DNA from: CAZUVM01 sp964623885
GTDB lineage: Bacteria > Verrucomicrobiota > Verrucomicrobiia > Limisphaerales > UBA8199
Reading direction: 5' to 3'
Assembly: GCA_964623885.1 (NCBI GenBank)
Contig: CAZUVM010000033.1
Coordinates: forward strand, 1 to 15,580
DNA: 15,580 nt
Positions within the stretch are counted from its first letter, which is position 1; each line of letters starts with the position of its first letter. Shown here piece after piece: positions 6,950 to 14,099 of the stretch. The translations under genes and the position numbers were made by a program. Under the pieces are notes generated by a model. That model made no database searches. It was not told the origin of the DNA and saw only the letters and a program-made list of their open reading frames with translations.

Positions 6950-8419
6950 TCACAGATAGGGCGTCATTAGACGGGCGAGGCCATCTCGCAACCGGACAGG
7001 AAGCTTCCTGCTGTCGACTTCTTCGCGGGTTACCAGATGCGCCGGCTGGCGCTTGGCCTCGAACCATCGCTCGAGGCTTCGGGCCAATGCCGGGTCATAA
7101 CACTCCAGGTTAAACTCGAAGTTCAGCCTTAAGCTTCGCGCATCCCAATTGGCCGAGCCGAGGAGCACCCAACAATCGTCAACCACCATCAACTTAGAAT
7201 GATCGAAAGGCGGCGGGGTGAGCCAGAGGCGGCAACCCGGCCGGAGCACTTGCCACCACATCGCGCGCGAAGCCCAGTGCAGGAACGGCAGATTGTTCTG
7301 AGCCGGCAAGAGAATCTCAACCTGAACTCCCCTCAGAGCGGCGAGATTCAAAGCCGAAATGACGGGCTGATCTGGAAGGAAGTAGGGCGTCACAATGCGA
7401 ACCGAATGGCGCGCAATCGCGAGTGCACCCAGCAGCGTCCAGCGCAGTTTCTCAAAGTCTTCGTCCGGACCATCCGGCACACCGCGCGCCGGCACATCAC
7501 CGGCCGGTTCCAGATTGGGAAACCAGGTCTCGCCCCGCAAGGATTCCTTGGTCGTGAATTGCCAATCATCCGCAAAGACTTCCTGGAGCTGTCCGGCAAC
7601 CGGGCCTTGCACCCGAAAATGCAAATCCTGGACCGGACTTTTGGGATTCTGCGCCAGACAATGGCCCGCGCGGATATTAATGCCGCCGGTGAATGCCAGC
7701 CGCCCGTCGCAAACGAGGACTTTGCGATGTGTGCGAAGATTCAGCGACATCAGATGCCACAAAGTGAAATACGGCAGGAACGTAGCGCAGGGCACGCCTT
7801 CGCGACGCAGCGCATGGAGAATGCTCGGAAAGGAGTAACGGGCTCCCATCGCATCAATCAAAACCCGCACCTGAACTCCGCGACGCACTGCATCCCCCAG
7901 GGCTTTCACAAACTTCAAACCCGCTTCGTCGCGATCGAAAATATAAGTCTCCAGTGAGAGTGACTGACGGGATTGGGCAATAGCGTCCAACATCGCCGGA
8001 TACGCCTCGTCGCCGTTCACCAGGACCTCGATACGATTGCCCGCGAGCAATGGGCGCTCGACCACTCCGCCGACCACTCGCGCGAGCATGTGCAAATGGC
8101 CCGTATGTTTGGGGAGATGTCGCTGCAATTCGTCGGGAGGACATTCAGGATGAACGAGCTCGGTTCGGTAGCGTTCCAGGCGGCTCCGCAACGAGACCGC
8201 CTGTCGGCGCAGACGATTTACCCCAAAAATGAAGTAGAACAAAGGGCCGACTAACGGCACCAGCCAGATGAAACCTACCCAGCCAATAGCCGCGCGCGGA
8301 TCGCGTTTATAGAGAATGGCGTGCCCAGAGGCTACGACTGCCAGCAGCAGGGCAAGCCCGGCCAGGATCAAGTTTCGGACCTCAGTCCCGCCAATCCACA
8401 CGTGCGCGGTTAAAGGCAT
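6950..8419 (-). CDS. cls: Cardiolipin synthase (phospholipase D family)
   Basis: This membrane enzyme makes cardiolipin by phosphatidyl transfer between phospholipids. The 489-residue protein has two N-terminal membrane helices (about 16-37 and 44-66). The second lies in the typical PLDc_N stretch RDPRAAIGWVGFIWLVPLVG. Two HKD catalytic motifs follow: H231-R-K233-x4-D238 with FTGGIN, and H407-S-K409-x4-D414 with LGSANWDARS, the two halves that form one active site. The C-terminal LVTREEVDSRK and RDGLARLMTPYL resemble the usual Cls ending. ATG 8419-8417 is chosen because the longer frame (to 8557) overlaps the glycosidase gene and adds residues unlike the family. It lies 55 bases downstream of the glycosidase on the same strand, so read-through is plausible. 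Other PLD-family phosphatidyltransferases are possible, but the two-helix N-terminus favours Cls. Confidence 0.92.
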   Translation of the reverse strand: MPLTAHVWIGGTEVRNLILAGLALLLAVVASGHAILYKRDPRAAIGWVGFIWLVPLVGPLFYFIFGVNRLRRQAVSLRSRLERYRTELVHPECPPDELQRHLPKHTGHLHMLARVVGGVVERPLLAGNRIEVLVNGDEAYPAMLDAIAQSRQSLSLETYIFDRDEAGLKFVKALGDAVRRGVQVRVLIDAMGARYSFPSILHALRREGVPCATFLPYFTLWHLMSLNLRTHRKVLVCDGRLAFTGGINIRAGHCLAQNPKSPVQDLHFRVQGPVAGQLQEVFADDWQFTTKESLRGETWFPNLEPAGDVPARGVPDGPDEDFEKLRWTLLGALAIARHSVRIVTPYFLPDQPVISALNLAALRGVQVEILLPAQNNLPFLHWASRAMWWQVLRPGCRLWLTPPPFDHSKLMVVDDCWVLLGSANWDARSLRLNFEFNLECYDPALARSLERWFEAKRQPAHLVTREEVDSRKLPVRLRDGLARLMTPYL

Positions 8420-8474
8420 CGCGCGGAAGGTAAGGGGTGTGAGTGCCGGAGTCGAGCAAGCCCCCTCGCTTGTT

Positions 8475-10145
8475 TCAATTTCTAAGACGGTAGAATTCCG
8501 GCGCCATTCCTGAGAGTCGGTTCGTGTACGGGCTCGTCGCCCCAGGCACATCGACAAAGATACCAGGAGGATTGGTGGCCGATTGCAGCCAGTAAGTGCC
8601 GCTCCAACTCATTACTCCCCGTGGGCTGGCCGATAAAAGGGGGCGGAATCCTGCCGGATACCAGAGCACGCCGCCGGCTGCATTCCAGGTCAAATAGCCA
8701 TAAGAAAAATTTTGGCGGGTGCCCGGACCATAACCAAACTCGTTGCTCAGCGGGAAACCCAAAGTGGCAGAGCCGTTGTTGGTCGTGTAATAGCTCCAGA
8801 GGCCATGCACGTCGTTCAACTCGAAAGTTCCATTGGTAGATGACATCAGAAAAAGCCGACCATGTGAACCACCCTCAAAGTCCTGAGCGTAGCCATTCAG
8901 ATACGAATAGACCCACGCACCGCGGCCGCGGTCGAGAGGATCGCCCAAAGCCGATTGTCCGCCGGTATTGAAATACGTTTGAATACCAACATTCGTCGCA
9001 CCGCTAGCGAACATGCCTTCAAATCGCTCAAAGCGCTGATAGTCGGAGAAGGATGATTTAGGGCTGCCGGCGGAATCGACAACTCCGTACCAAAGGCTGC
9101 CGGCCGGGTTATCTTGCCATTGGAACCAAATTGCCATTTGCATATATGGTGCAGCTTGAACAGCGCTGAACGCCGCCACCAGGTTGGCGTCCTGAACTGA
9201 TTGCGATACACCGCTTGAATTCGAGCTGTTGGTTGTTTGCCAGCCAAACTCGGTCAGAAAACTGCGCTTGGGAGTGTTGCTGCCCTCGTATTTCGTGTAA
9301 GCCTGCCGCACCCACTCTTCATATTGCCTAAATGCATTTGAAGTCACCAGGCTGCCAGGGTTGAGGTAAATGTGCTGGCCGATGCCATCAACAGGGTAAG
9401 CTCCATAGGCAGACCTGGCATAAGCAAAAGATCCGCCTTTGGCCGTATTCATGCCTGTGCTGTAAGTGTCGTCGATGTATTGCGCGCCGGCATTGCCATA
9501 GCTGGCAATCCCGCCGATGTTGTGCCCGAAAACTCCGCCAAAGAACAAAGTCACATCGCTCAGTTGCTGGCGTACGTGAACAGCTTCCCAGCTCCGGGTC
9601 AGCAGCCAACCAAAGTTTGACGGGTACAAAAACGTTCCGCCGACACCATAACTCGTGGTCCAGGCGTTGGGCTCATTCCAGAGTTCGTAGTACTTAACCC
9701 GATCGCGAAAATGTTGGACAATTGGGAGCAACCCGTTCATAGCGTAACCTTCCACATAAAGGTTATCGCCATTCGAACCAGCGTTGTTCTCGGAGTTATT
9801 GGCTTCCCAATCGCTTTGGTTCCCCGGCCACGAGCCACCATCGACGAGCAGCAATACCTGCAGTCCTGCGTTGCGCGCGTTGTTAATTGCCGCGTCGTAA
9901 TAGGACATCATTGCCGCGTCCCAATTCGTGTGGCCCGGAATCAGTCGCATCTCGATCCGAATCCAGCCGGTTTCCCCACGGCAAAGGTTGCTCGCCACCG
10001 TCGCCGTCAACAACGCATGTCCGGAATTATCGATCGCCCATCCATTATCAGCTCCGTAAGGTCCAGCCGCATGAACACTCAGGGCCACCGCGATCAATTG
10101 AGACACGAGAAATGATCGAATCAGGGAGGAAGTTGACGCGGTCAT
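8475..10145 (-). CDS. Secreted glycoside hydrolase (clan-A-like) with LGFP-like repeats and a C-terminal FYRL module
   Basis: The 556-residue protein has a signal peptide (about 1-27, ending SVHAAG). It then has a TIM-barrel-like glycosidase domain (about 28-385) with ELWNEPN (Glu158, probable acid/base) and FLTEFGW (Glu299, probable nucleophile). IGQHIY (255-260) lies between them, as in retaining clan GH-A enzymes such as the GH39/GH5 style. Residues about 388-492 contain LGFP-type repeat signs (GGQSALGDPL; LGFPLSNEFGYGPGTRQNF), a module linked to cell-envelope proteins in other bacteria. The last 55 residues read VMSWSGTYWLQSATNPPG ... VDVPGATSPY ... FYRLRN, a terminal beta module I associate with verrucomicrobial secreted proteins. 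The start at ATG 10145 gives a clean signal peptide, and the longer frame to 10178 does not. The substrate cannot be told from sequence. It lies 86 bases after the pseudopilin-like gene. Confidence 0.8.
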   Translation of the reverse strand: MTASTSSLIRSFLVSQLIAVALSVHAAGPYGADNGWAIDNSGHALLTATVASNLCRGETGWIRIEMRLIPGHTNWDAAMMSYYDAAINNARNAGLQVLLLVDGGSWPGNQSDWEANNSENNAGSNGDNLYVEGYAMNGLLPIVQHFRDRVKYYELWNEPNAWTTSYGVGGTFLYPSNFGWLLTRSWEAVHVRQQLSDVTLFFGGVFGHNIGGIASYGNAGAQYIDDTYSTGMNTAKGGSFAYARSAYGAYPVDGIGQHIYLNPGSLVTSNAFRQYEEWVRQAYTKYEGSNTPKRSFLTEFGWQTTNSSNSSGVSQSVQDANLVAAFSAVQAAPYMQMAIWFQWQDNPAGSLWYGVVDSAGSPKSSFSDYQRFERFEGMFASGATNVGIQTYFNTGGQSALGDPLDRGRGAWVYSYLNGYAQDFEGGSHGRLFLMSSTNGTFELNDVHGLWSYYTTNNGSATLGFPLSNEFGYGPGTRQNFSYGYLTWNAAGGVLWYPAGFRPLLSASPRGVMSWSGTYWLQSATNPPGIFVDVPGATSPYTNRLSGMAPEFYRLRN

Positions 10146-10205
10146 GACAGAGCAGCGTATGCCGCGGCCGAAGAGCATTCAAGAGGGCCAATCCAGGAAA
10201 CGCTG

Positions 10206-10224
10206 CCGGGATGTTACGACCCGG
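10206..10224 (-). terminator. Short GC hairpin after the pseudopilin-like gene
   Basis: CCGGG (10206-10210) and CCCGG (10220-10224) can pair across 9 bases, 7 bases downstream of the pseudopilin-like stop codon on the minus strand. There is no T-tract. It may be a weak terminator, an RNA-processing hairpin, or chance in GC-rich DNA. Confidence 0.2.
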
Positions 10225-10231
10225 GACGCTA

Positions 10232-11380
10232 TTAATCCACGTCCACGTTCCGCTTTCCCGGCTTAAGCTTTTTGCCGGCGGCCACCCGGCGTGCGAGCAA
10301 TGTGGCCGCCACGAGCAGCACGAGCAACGCGTACAACCACCAGACGCCTTTGCGCAGCAACTCGTGCGCGAGGCTGGCAACCCATTGAGAAAAAAAGTTC
10401 GGCGGCGCGTCATCCTCATTTGTGGGCGTCGTTGGGCCGGCCACTCCATTGGTCGGCGCCGGTTCGTTCGTTCGTTGAAGCGCTGTCTGCACAGATGCGC
10501 TCTCGGGAAAGCTGCCAACCAGGGCAGCCATCGGTTTAGATCCGCTCGACACCGACATTCCTCCGGGAGGCGCTGACGGTTGGGATCCTGCCGACTGGCT
10601 CGTTGGGCTATTCGACGCACTATCGATCGACCCGCGTAGTTCCGGCGGCGGGACCAGCGCTCCCGGGTCCATTCGCACGGCAGAGCCCGGTCCGCCTCCG
10701 GGCGGCGTGTCAGTGGGCATCACCAGGGTTGCGATCGGTGGCATTTGGTTGCCGGCGGGAACCAATAAAGGCGTGCTCTTTTCTTCAACGTGCGCATCGG
10801 CAAATAACAAGTTGCCTTTGAACTCGTGCAGTTCACGGGTCCAACGCAAGGCATAGCCTGCGCCAAGTTGCAGACTTGAACCGGCTCCGACAAAATCATT
10901 GGTGATGTTGCGGTCCCCGGCCAGAATTGAATTGGCCTGGCCCGGCACCGCGTTGACACCAACGAAATAGCTCACATTTTCATTTCTGAGCGTGGAGAAA
11001 TTGGTCCCGGCCACGCGTGTATCCGCCGGGCAAACGACTACCTTGGGCGTGACCAGGTCGTTCGAGAGCGCCTGAAAATGTCGATACCCAAAATAGAATT
11101 GTCCCTGAATTAAACTGGCGTTCTGCACGAACTCCAATGAACCGCCCTGGGCGGCGGGAACCGTCATCGGAAACTGGCCATTGTGATCGTGCGCGAAACT
11201 TTCAAAAGCGATGCCGGCCTGGTGCAAATGATTGACGCACTGAAGCCTCGTGGCGCGCGTTTTGGCGCGGCTGATGGCGGGCAACAATAAGCCGGCAAGA
11301 ATCGCGATGATTGCGATAACGCAGAGCAATTCAATCAGGCTGAACGCCCGCGCGCAGACAGACTTTCTTGCGATCGCCAT
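10232..11380 (-). CDS. Pseudopilin-like protein (type IV pilin N-terminus, H-X9-D motif) with a C-terminal membrane anchor
   Basis: The 382-residue protein has a prepilin leader and methylation segment: Ala12 | Phe13, FSLIELLCVIAIIAILAGLL, with Glu17 at the conserved +5 position. Ala replaces the usual Gly before the cleavage site. The globular part carries VVCPADTRV and H185-EFKGNLLFA-D195-A, matching the H-X9-DG signature of a large pseudopilin class abundant in Verrucomicrobia and Planctomycetes, here with Ala for Gly. Unusually, a Pro/Ser/Thr-rich linker (about 205-330) leads to a second hydrophobic helix (about 346-364) and a basic tail ending VDVD. ATG 11380 places the helix at the expected depth; ATG 11401 is an alternative, and the frame to 11665 is not credible. 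Such proteins are thought to belong to type II-secretion-like assemblies. The next gene on this strand is the secreted glycosidase, perhaps a client. Confidence 0.82.
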   Translation of the reverse strand: MAIARKSVCARAFSLIELLCVIAIIAILAGLLLPAISRAKTRATRLQCVNHLHQAGIAFESFAHDHNGQFPMTVPAAQGGSLEFVQNASLIQGQFYFGYRHFQALSNDLVTPKVVVCPADTRVAGTNFSTLRNENVSYFVGVNAVPGQANSILAGDRNITNDFVGAGSSLQLGAGYALRWTRELHEFKGNLLFADAHVEEKSTPLLVPAGNQMPPIATLVMPTDTPPGGGPGSAVRMDPGALVPPPELRGSIDSASNSPTSQSAGSQPSAPPGGMSVSSGSKPMAALVGSFPESASVQTALQRTNEPAPTNGVAGPTTPTNEDDAPPNFFSQWVASLAHELLRKGVWWLYALLVLLVAATLLARRVAAGKKLKPGKRNVDVD

Positions 11381-11544
11381 ACCTTCAGTTCCTGATAGCA
11401 TTATTGATGCCGAACGCAGTTTAGCAACTTCTAATGAGGTTTGCCGCACCGAATCGGCCGCCTCTATCCTTCGGCACTGGGGATGACTCATCACGCGGGC
11501 GCTCCAGCGCTTTTGAGCAAACTGCGCGCGGTGGCAAACTATTC

Positions 11545-11577
11545 GCGTGAAACTCACGCAGAATGCGTGAAATTCAC
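11545..11577. promoter_or_regulatory. Paired operator-like site
   Basis: GCGTGAAACTCAC (11545-11557) and GCGTGAAATTCAC (11565-11577) are direct repeats differing at one base, 20 bases apart start to start. Each core, GTGAAAYTCAC, is itself a palindrome or near-palindrome. Two symmetric sites about two helical turns apart upstream of a gene look like an operator for a dimeric regulator. The pair lies 68 bases before the isomerase start (11646) and 164 bases upstream of the divergent pseudopilin-like start, so it could control either. The regulator is not in the window. Confidence 0.45.
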
Positions 11578-11645
11578 TCATCGAGACAATTTCCTTGCCA
11601 CTACGTTCTTGAATCAACCGGTCGTAGCCCCGACTCTTCGGCCGG

Positions 11646-12458
11646 ATGAAATTCGCGATCTGCAACGAGATCTTCCAGGAATGGAAGCTGGACGATGTCT
11701 TCGCCTATGCTGCCAGGTTGGGCTACGACGGCGTAGAGATAGCGCCGTTCACGCTGGCCAACTCGGTCCTGGAGATTTCGGCGACCGATCGCGAGGCGAT
11801 CCGACAGTCGGCGCAGCGGCACGGGATTGAGATCGCCGGGATTCATTGGTTGCTGGTCAAGCCGGAAGGCCTGTACCTTAACCATCCTGACGCCGCAATC
11901 AGGCAAAAAACCTCGGATTATTTCAGTGCTCTGGTGGAATTTTGCGCGGACATTGGCGGCCACCGAATGGTGATCGGTTCACCGAAACAACGCAACCTCA
12001 TGCCGGATGTCAGCCTCGGGCAGGCGCAAACCTGGGCTCTGGAAACTTTCGCCGCACCGCTCGCCCGGGCCGCAGCGCGGGAGGTAACGTTGTGTTTTGA
12101 ACCGTTGGGACCTGCGGAAACCAATTTCATCAATACCGCCGCCGAAGCGATCGCGTTCGTTCAGCGCGCGGCTTCCCCGCGGCTCAAAATAATCCTGGAT
12201 GTCAAAGCCATGTGTTCCGAAGCGAAACCCATCCCGCAAATCATCCGTGAATCCTGGCCGCACTTCGCCCATTTCCACGCCAACGACCCTAACTTGAAAG
12301 GACCGGGCTTCGGCAAGATTGATTTCCGCCCAATTGCCGCGGCGTTGAAGGACGTCGGCTATGAGGGCTTTGTCTCCGTCGAAGTTTTCGATTTTACCGA
12401 AGGCGCGGAAACGATTGCCACGCGCAGCCTCCAGTACCTGCGCGAGACATTTGCTTAA
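11646..12458 (+). CDS. Sugar phosphate isomerase/epimerase-like TIM-barrel protein (AP endonuclease 2 superfamily)
   Basis: The 270-residue protein fits the xylose-isomerase-like TIM-barrel superfamily, whose members isomerise or epimerise sugars, or act on cyclitols, using a bound metal. It begins MKFAICNEIF and has GYDGVEIAP (26-34) on an early strand. The probable metal ligands are Glu152 (LCFEPLG), Asp185 (IILDVKAM), His211 (HFHAND) and Glu246 (VSVEVFDF), a full set in the usual order. The substrate is not deducible. ATG 11646 is the natural start although no Shine-Dalgarno is visible. It heads a plus-strand run, with ubiE 15 bases downstream, and it has a paired operator-like site upstream. 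Its link with quinone and heptose genes may be only positional. Confidence 0.85.
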   Translation: MKFAICNEIFQEWKLDDVFAYAARLGYDGVEIAPFTLANSVLEISATDREAIRQSAQRHGIEIAGIHWLLVKPEGLYLNHPDAAIRQKTSDYFSALVEFCADIGGHRMVIGSPKQRNLMPDVSLGQAQTWALETFAAPLARAAAREVTLCFEPLGPAETNFINTAAEAIAFVQRAASPRLKIILDVKAMCSEAKPIPQIIRESWPHFAHFHANDPNLKGPGFGKIDFRPIAAALKDVGYEGFVSVEVFDFTEGAETIATRSLQYLRETFA

Positions 12459-12473
12459 AACCTGGTTCGGCTC

Positions 12474-13232
12474 GTGCCAAATCGATTCTACGTTCCCGGC
12501 GAGCAGCGCGCGGCCAAAGTGAGCCAGCTCTTTGCCCGCATCGCTACGCGTTATGACCTGCTCAACGACATCCAAACCCTGGGTTGGCACCGCGTCTGGA
12601 AGCGAAAGCTGATTTTCCTGGCTCAACCTCGGCCCGGCCAAAAGGCGCTCGATATTTGCTGCGGCACCGGTGACCTCGCCTTTGCGCTCGCCGCGCACAA
12701 CGTCGAAACCATCGGTCTGGATTTCAGCGAGGAGATGCTCGAAGTAGCCCGCCGACGCAGGTCGAAACTGTCTTCCGGAAGCGTCGCGTCGCGGCCTGAA
12801 TTCGTGCAAGGTGACGCGCAGCAATTGCCGTTCAACGACAACTCGTTTGACATCGTCACCGTCGGTTACGGGCTGCGCAACCTCGCAAAATGGGAAACCG
12901 GTCTGCGCGAAATGCAGCGCGTCGCCAAACCAGGAGGCGGCGTATTGGTCCTGGAATTTGGCAAGCCGCGTAACCCGGTTTTGCGAACGCTTTACTTCGG
13001 GTACCTCCGTACGATTGTGCCTCTTTTGGGCCTCCTGTTTTCCGGTGATGCAAGCGCGTACGCCTACATCCTGGAATCACTCAAGCATTACCCGGCGCAG
13101 CAAGGCGTCGCTGAAAACATGCATCGCCTGGGAATGAAAGACGTGCGGGTAGTCAATTTCCTTGGCGGCATCATGAGCATTAATTACGGCCTGAAACCAT
13201 TTGCCAACGAGGACAACGTCTCCCCACAATAA
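12474..13232 (+). CDS. ubiE: UbiE/MenG quinone C-methyltransferase
   Basis: This SAM-dependent enzyme methylates the quinone ring in the late steps of menaquinone (demethylmenaquinone to menaquinone) or ubiquinone synthesis. The 252-residue length is typical. The F-x-x-IA-x-x-YD-x-x-N start (FARIATRYDLLND, 20-32) is the family signature. LDICCGTGDLAFALA (59-73) is the SAM-binding motif I, and GDAQQLPFNDNSFDIVT (113-129), YGLRNL (132-137) and LEFGKP (160-165) are the remaining motifs. The start is GTG at 12474, 15 bases after the isomerase stop, with no Shine-Dalgarno. Translational coupling is likely. RfaE2 starts 4 bases after its stop. Given the probable phylum, menaquinone is the more likely product. 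No other quinone gene is present to decide. Confidence 0.93.
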   Translation: MPNRFYVPGEQRAAKVSQLFARIATRYDLLNDIQTLGWHRVWKRKLIFLAQPRPGQKALDICCGTGDLAFALAAHNVETIGLDFSEEMLEVARRRRSKLSSGSVASRPEFVQGDAQQLPFNDNSFDIVTVGYGLRNLAKWETGLREMQRVAKPGGGVLVLEFGKPRNPVLRTLYFGYLRTIVPLLGLLFSGDASAYAYILESLKHYPAQQGVAENMHRLGMKDVRVVNFLGGIMSINYGLKPFANEDNVSPQ

Positions 13233-13236
13233 CCCC

Positions 13237-13722
13237 GTGAATTTCCGCGAGAAACTGTTGACGTGGGAGCAGTTGCCGGCCTGGCGGGCGCGGCAGCGCA
13301 GCCAGGGCCGCAAACTGGTCGTCACCAATGGCTGCTTCGACTTGCTTCATCTCGGCCACGTCACCTACCTCGAAAACGCGCGTAATCTGGGCGATGCGCT
13401 GCTTATCGGCCTCAATAGCGATGTCGCTGTAGGGAACCTCAAAGGCCCCGGCCGGCCGGTCAATTCCGAAGCCGACCGCGCCGCGGTGCTCGCGGCGTTG
13501 GAAAGCGTTAGCGCCGTCTGTATTTTTGGGGAGACCACGGCAACGCGGTTTTTGAATCACGCTGGGCCCGACATCTACGTTAAAGGCGGAGACTACACGC
13601 TCGACACTATCAACCAGGACGAGCGCCGAACCGTCGAGGGACTCGGAGGCAAGATTATGATCATTCCGTTTGTGCCCGGCAAATCCACAACTGCGCTGCT
13701 GAAAAAAATCTCGCAATTGTAG
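13237..13722 (+). CDS. rfaE2: D-glycero-beta-D-manno-heptose 1-phosphate adenylyltransferase (stand-alone RfaE2)
   Basis: This nucleotidyltransferase converts heptose 1-phosphate and ATP to ADP-heptose, the donor for the inner core of lipopolysaccharide. In many bacteria it is the C-terminal half of HldE; here it is separate, at 161 residues, the expected size for a single-domain form. NGCFDLLHLGHVTYLENAR (31-49) contains the HxGH active site (38-41). KGPGRPVNSEADRA (69-82), DIYVKGGDY (112-120) and the final VPGKSTTALLKKI are family-specific. GTG 13237 is the chosen start, 4 bases after the ubiE stop. A TTG further upstream (13201) would overlap ubiE. Presence of this gene implies a heptose-bearing glycan. 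The kinase partner (RfaE1/HldA) is not in the window. Confidence 0.92.
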   Translation: MNFREKLLTWEQLPAWRARQRSQGRKLVVTNGCFDLLHLGHVTYLENARNLGDALLIGLNSDVAVGNLKGPGRPVNSEADRAAVLAALESVSAVCIFGETTATRFLNHAGPDIYVKGGDYTLDTINQDERRTVEGLGGKIMIIPFVPGKSTTALLKKISQL

Positions 13723-13759
13723 GCACAGGTATGAAGCAACCGTGCCGAGAATGAACTGG

Positions 13760-13784
13760 TAGGGACGCCGTCCCGGCGTCCCTA
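13760..13784. repeat. Perfect hairpin, possible rfaE2 terminator or dispersed repeat
   Basis: TAGGGACGCC (13760-13769) and GGCGTCCCTA (13775-13784) are exact inverted repeats with a 5-base loop (GTCCC). The hairpin is 37 bases after the rfaE2 stop. The stem is strong enough to terminate transcription but lacks a T-tract. The loop can also pair with the GGGAC in the left arm, giving an alternative fold. Such GGGACGCC hairpins look like a dispersed repeat type rather than a custom terminator. Confidence 0.55.
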
Positions 13785-13812
13785 ATCTCTTAGCCGTATC
13801 GATGGAGTTGAA

Positions 13813-13967
13813 AACCACAGATGAACACGGGTGGACACAGATTGTCTGCAATGTCAGTAGCACACTCGTGGCCAGTTCGGATCTACCATTCAAAGATCGT
13901 GACACCCATGTTAGAAACCGTGATCGGGGCCCTTCTTATCGGTGTTTATCCGTGTGAATCTGTGGTT
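13813..13967. repeat. Palindromic element with decamer-periodic arms (copy 2)
   Basis: The left arm (13813-13842) and the reverse complement of the right arm (13938-13967) agree at 24 of 30 positions by hand alignment, with 95 bases between. The total is 155 bases. The left arm repeats every 10 bases: ccACAGATga, acACGGGTgg, acACAGATtg. Length, arm size and periodicity match the element at 2126-2284, while the interiors show no evident similarity. The AACCACAGATGAACAC motif resembles short palindromic repeats known from many environmental bacterial genomes. No open frame of note lies inside. Confidence 0.75.
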
Positions 13968-14099
13968 AAACTGAATTGTTCCGGCTTAGCAATGATGCAT
14001 TCGCGGTTAAGAACTCGCTGTCACCCATTACCGAGCCGCCAGCACCCCCGGGATTTTTCTAGTAGCCGCCCACGTTTATTCCGTTGTTAAATAGAACTC

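Larger units (their letters stand above)
13723..14099. other. Gene-poor stretch with hairpin and palindromic element
   Basis: The 377 bases between rfaE2 and the small Cys/His gene hold a perfect hairpin (13760-13784) and a palindromic element (13813-13967). The remaining 132 bases (13968-14099) show no convincing gene, RNA or promoter. TTAAAT (14087-14092) lies 7 bases before the GTG at 14100 and could be a -10 box for a leaderless message, but no matching -35 was found. Confidence 0.6.

Noticed and set aside
8420..8557. Longer start for cardiolipin synthase
   Set aside because: The added 46 residues overlap the glycosidase C-terminus in another frame and do not resemble Cls. The ATG at 8419 gives the expected two-helix N-terminus.
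11381..11665. Longer start for the pseudopilin-like protein
   Set aside because: The extension would cover the operator-like repeats and the isomerase start, and place about 95 residues before the prepilin leader, which must be near the N-terminus.
11979..12824. 281-codon minus-strand frame
   Set aside because: It is antisense across the isomerase and ubiE, both clear on the plus strand.
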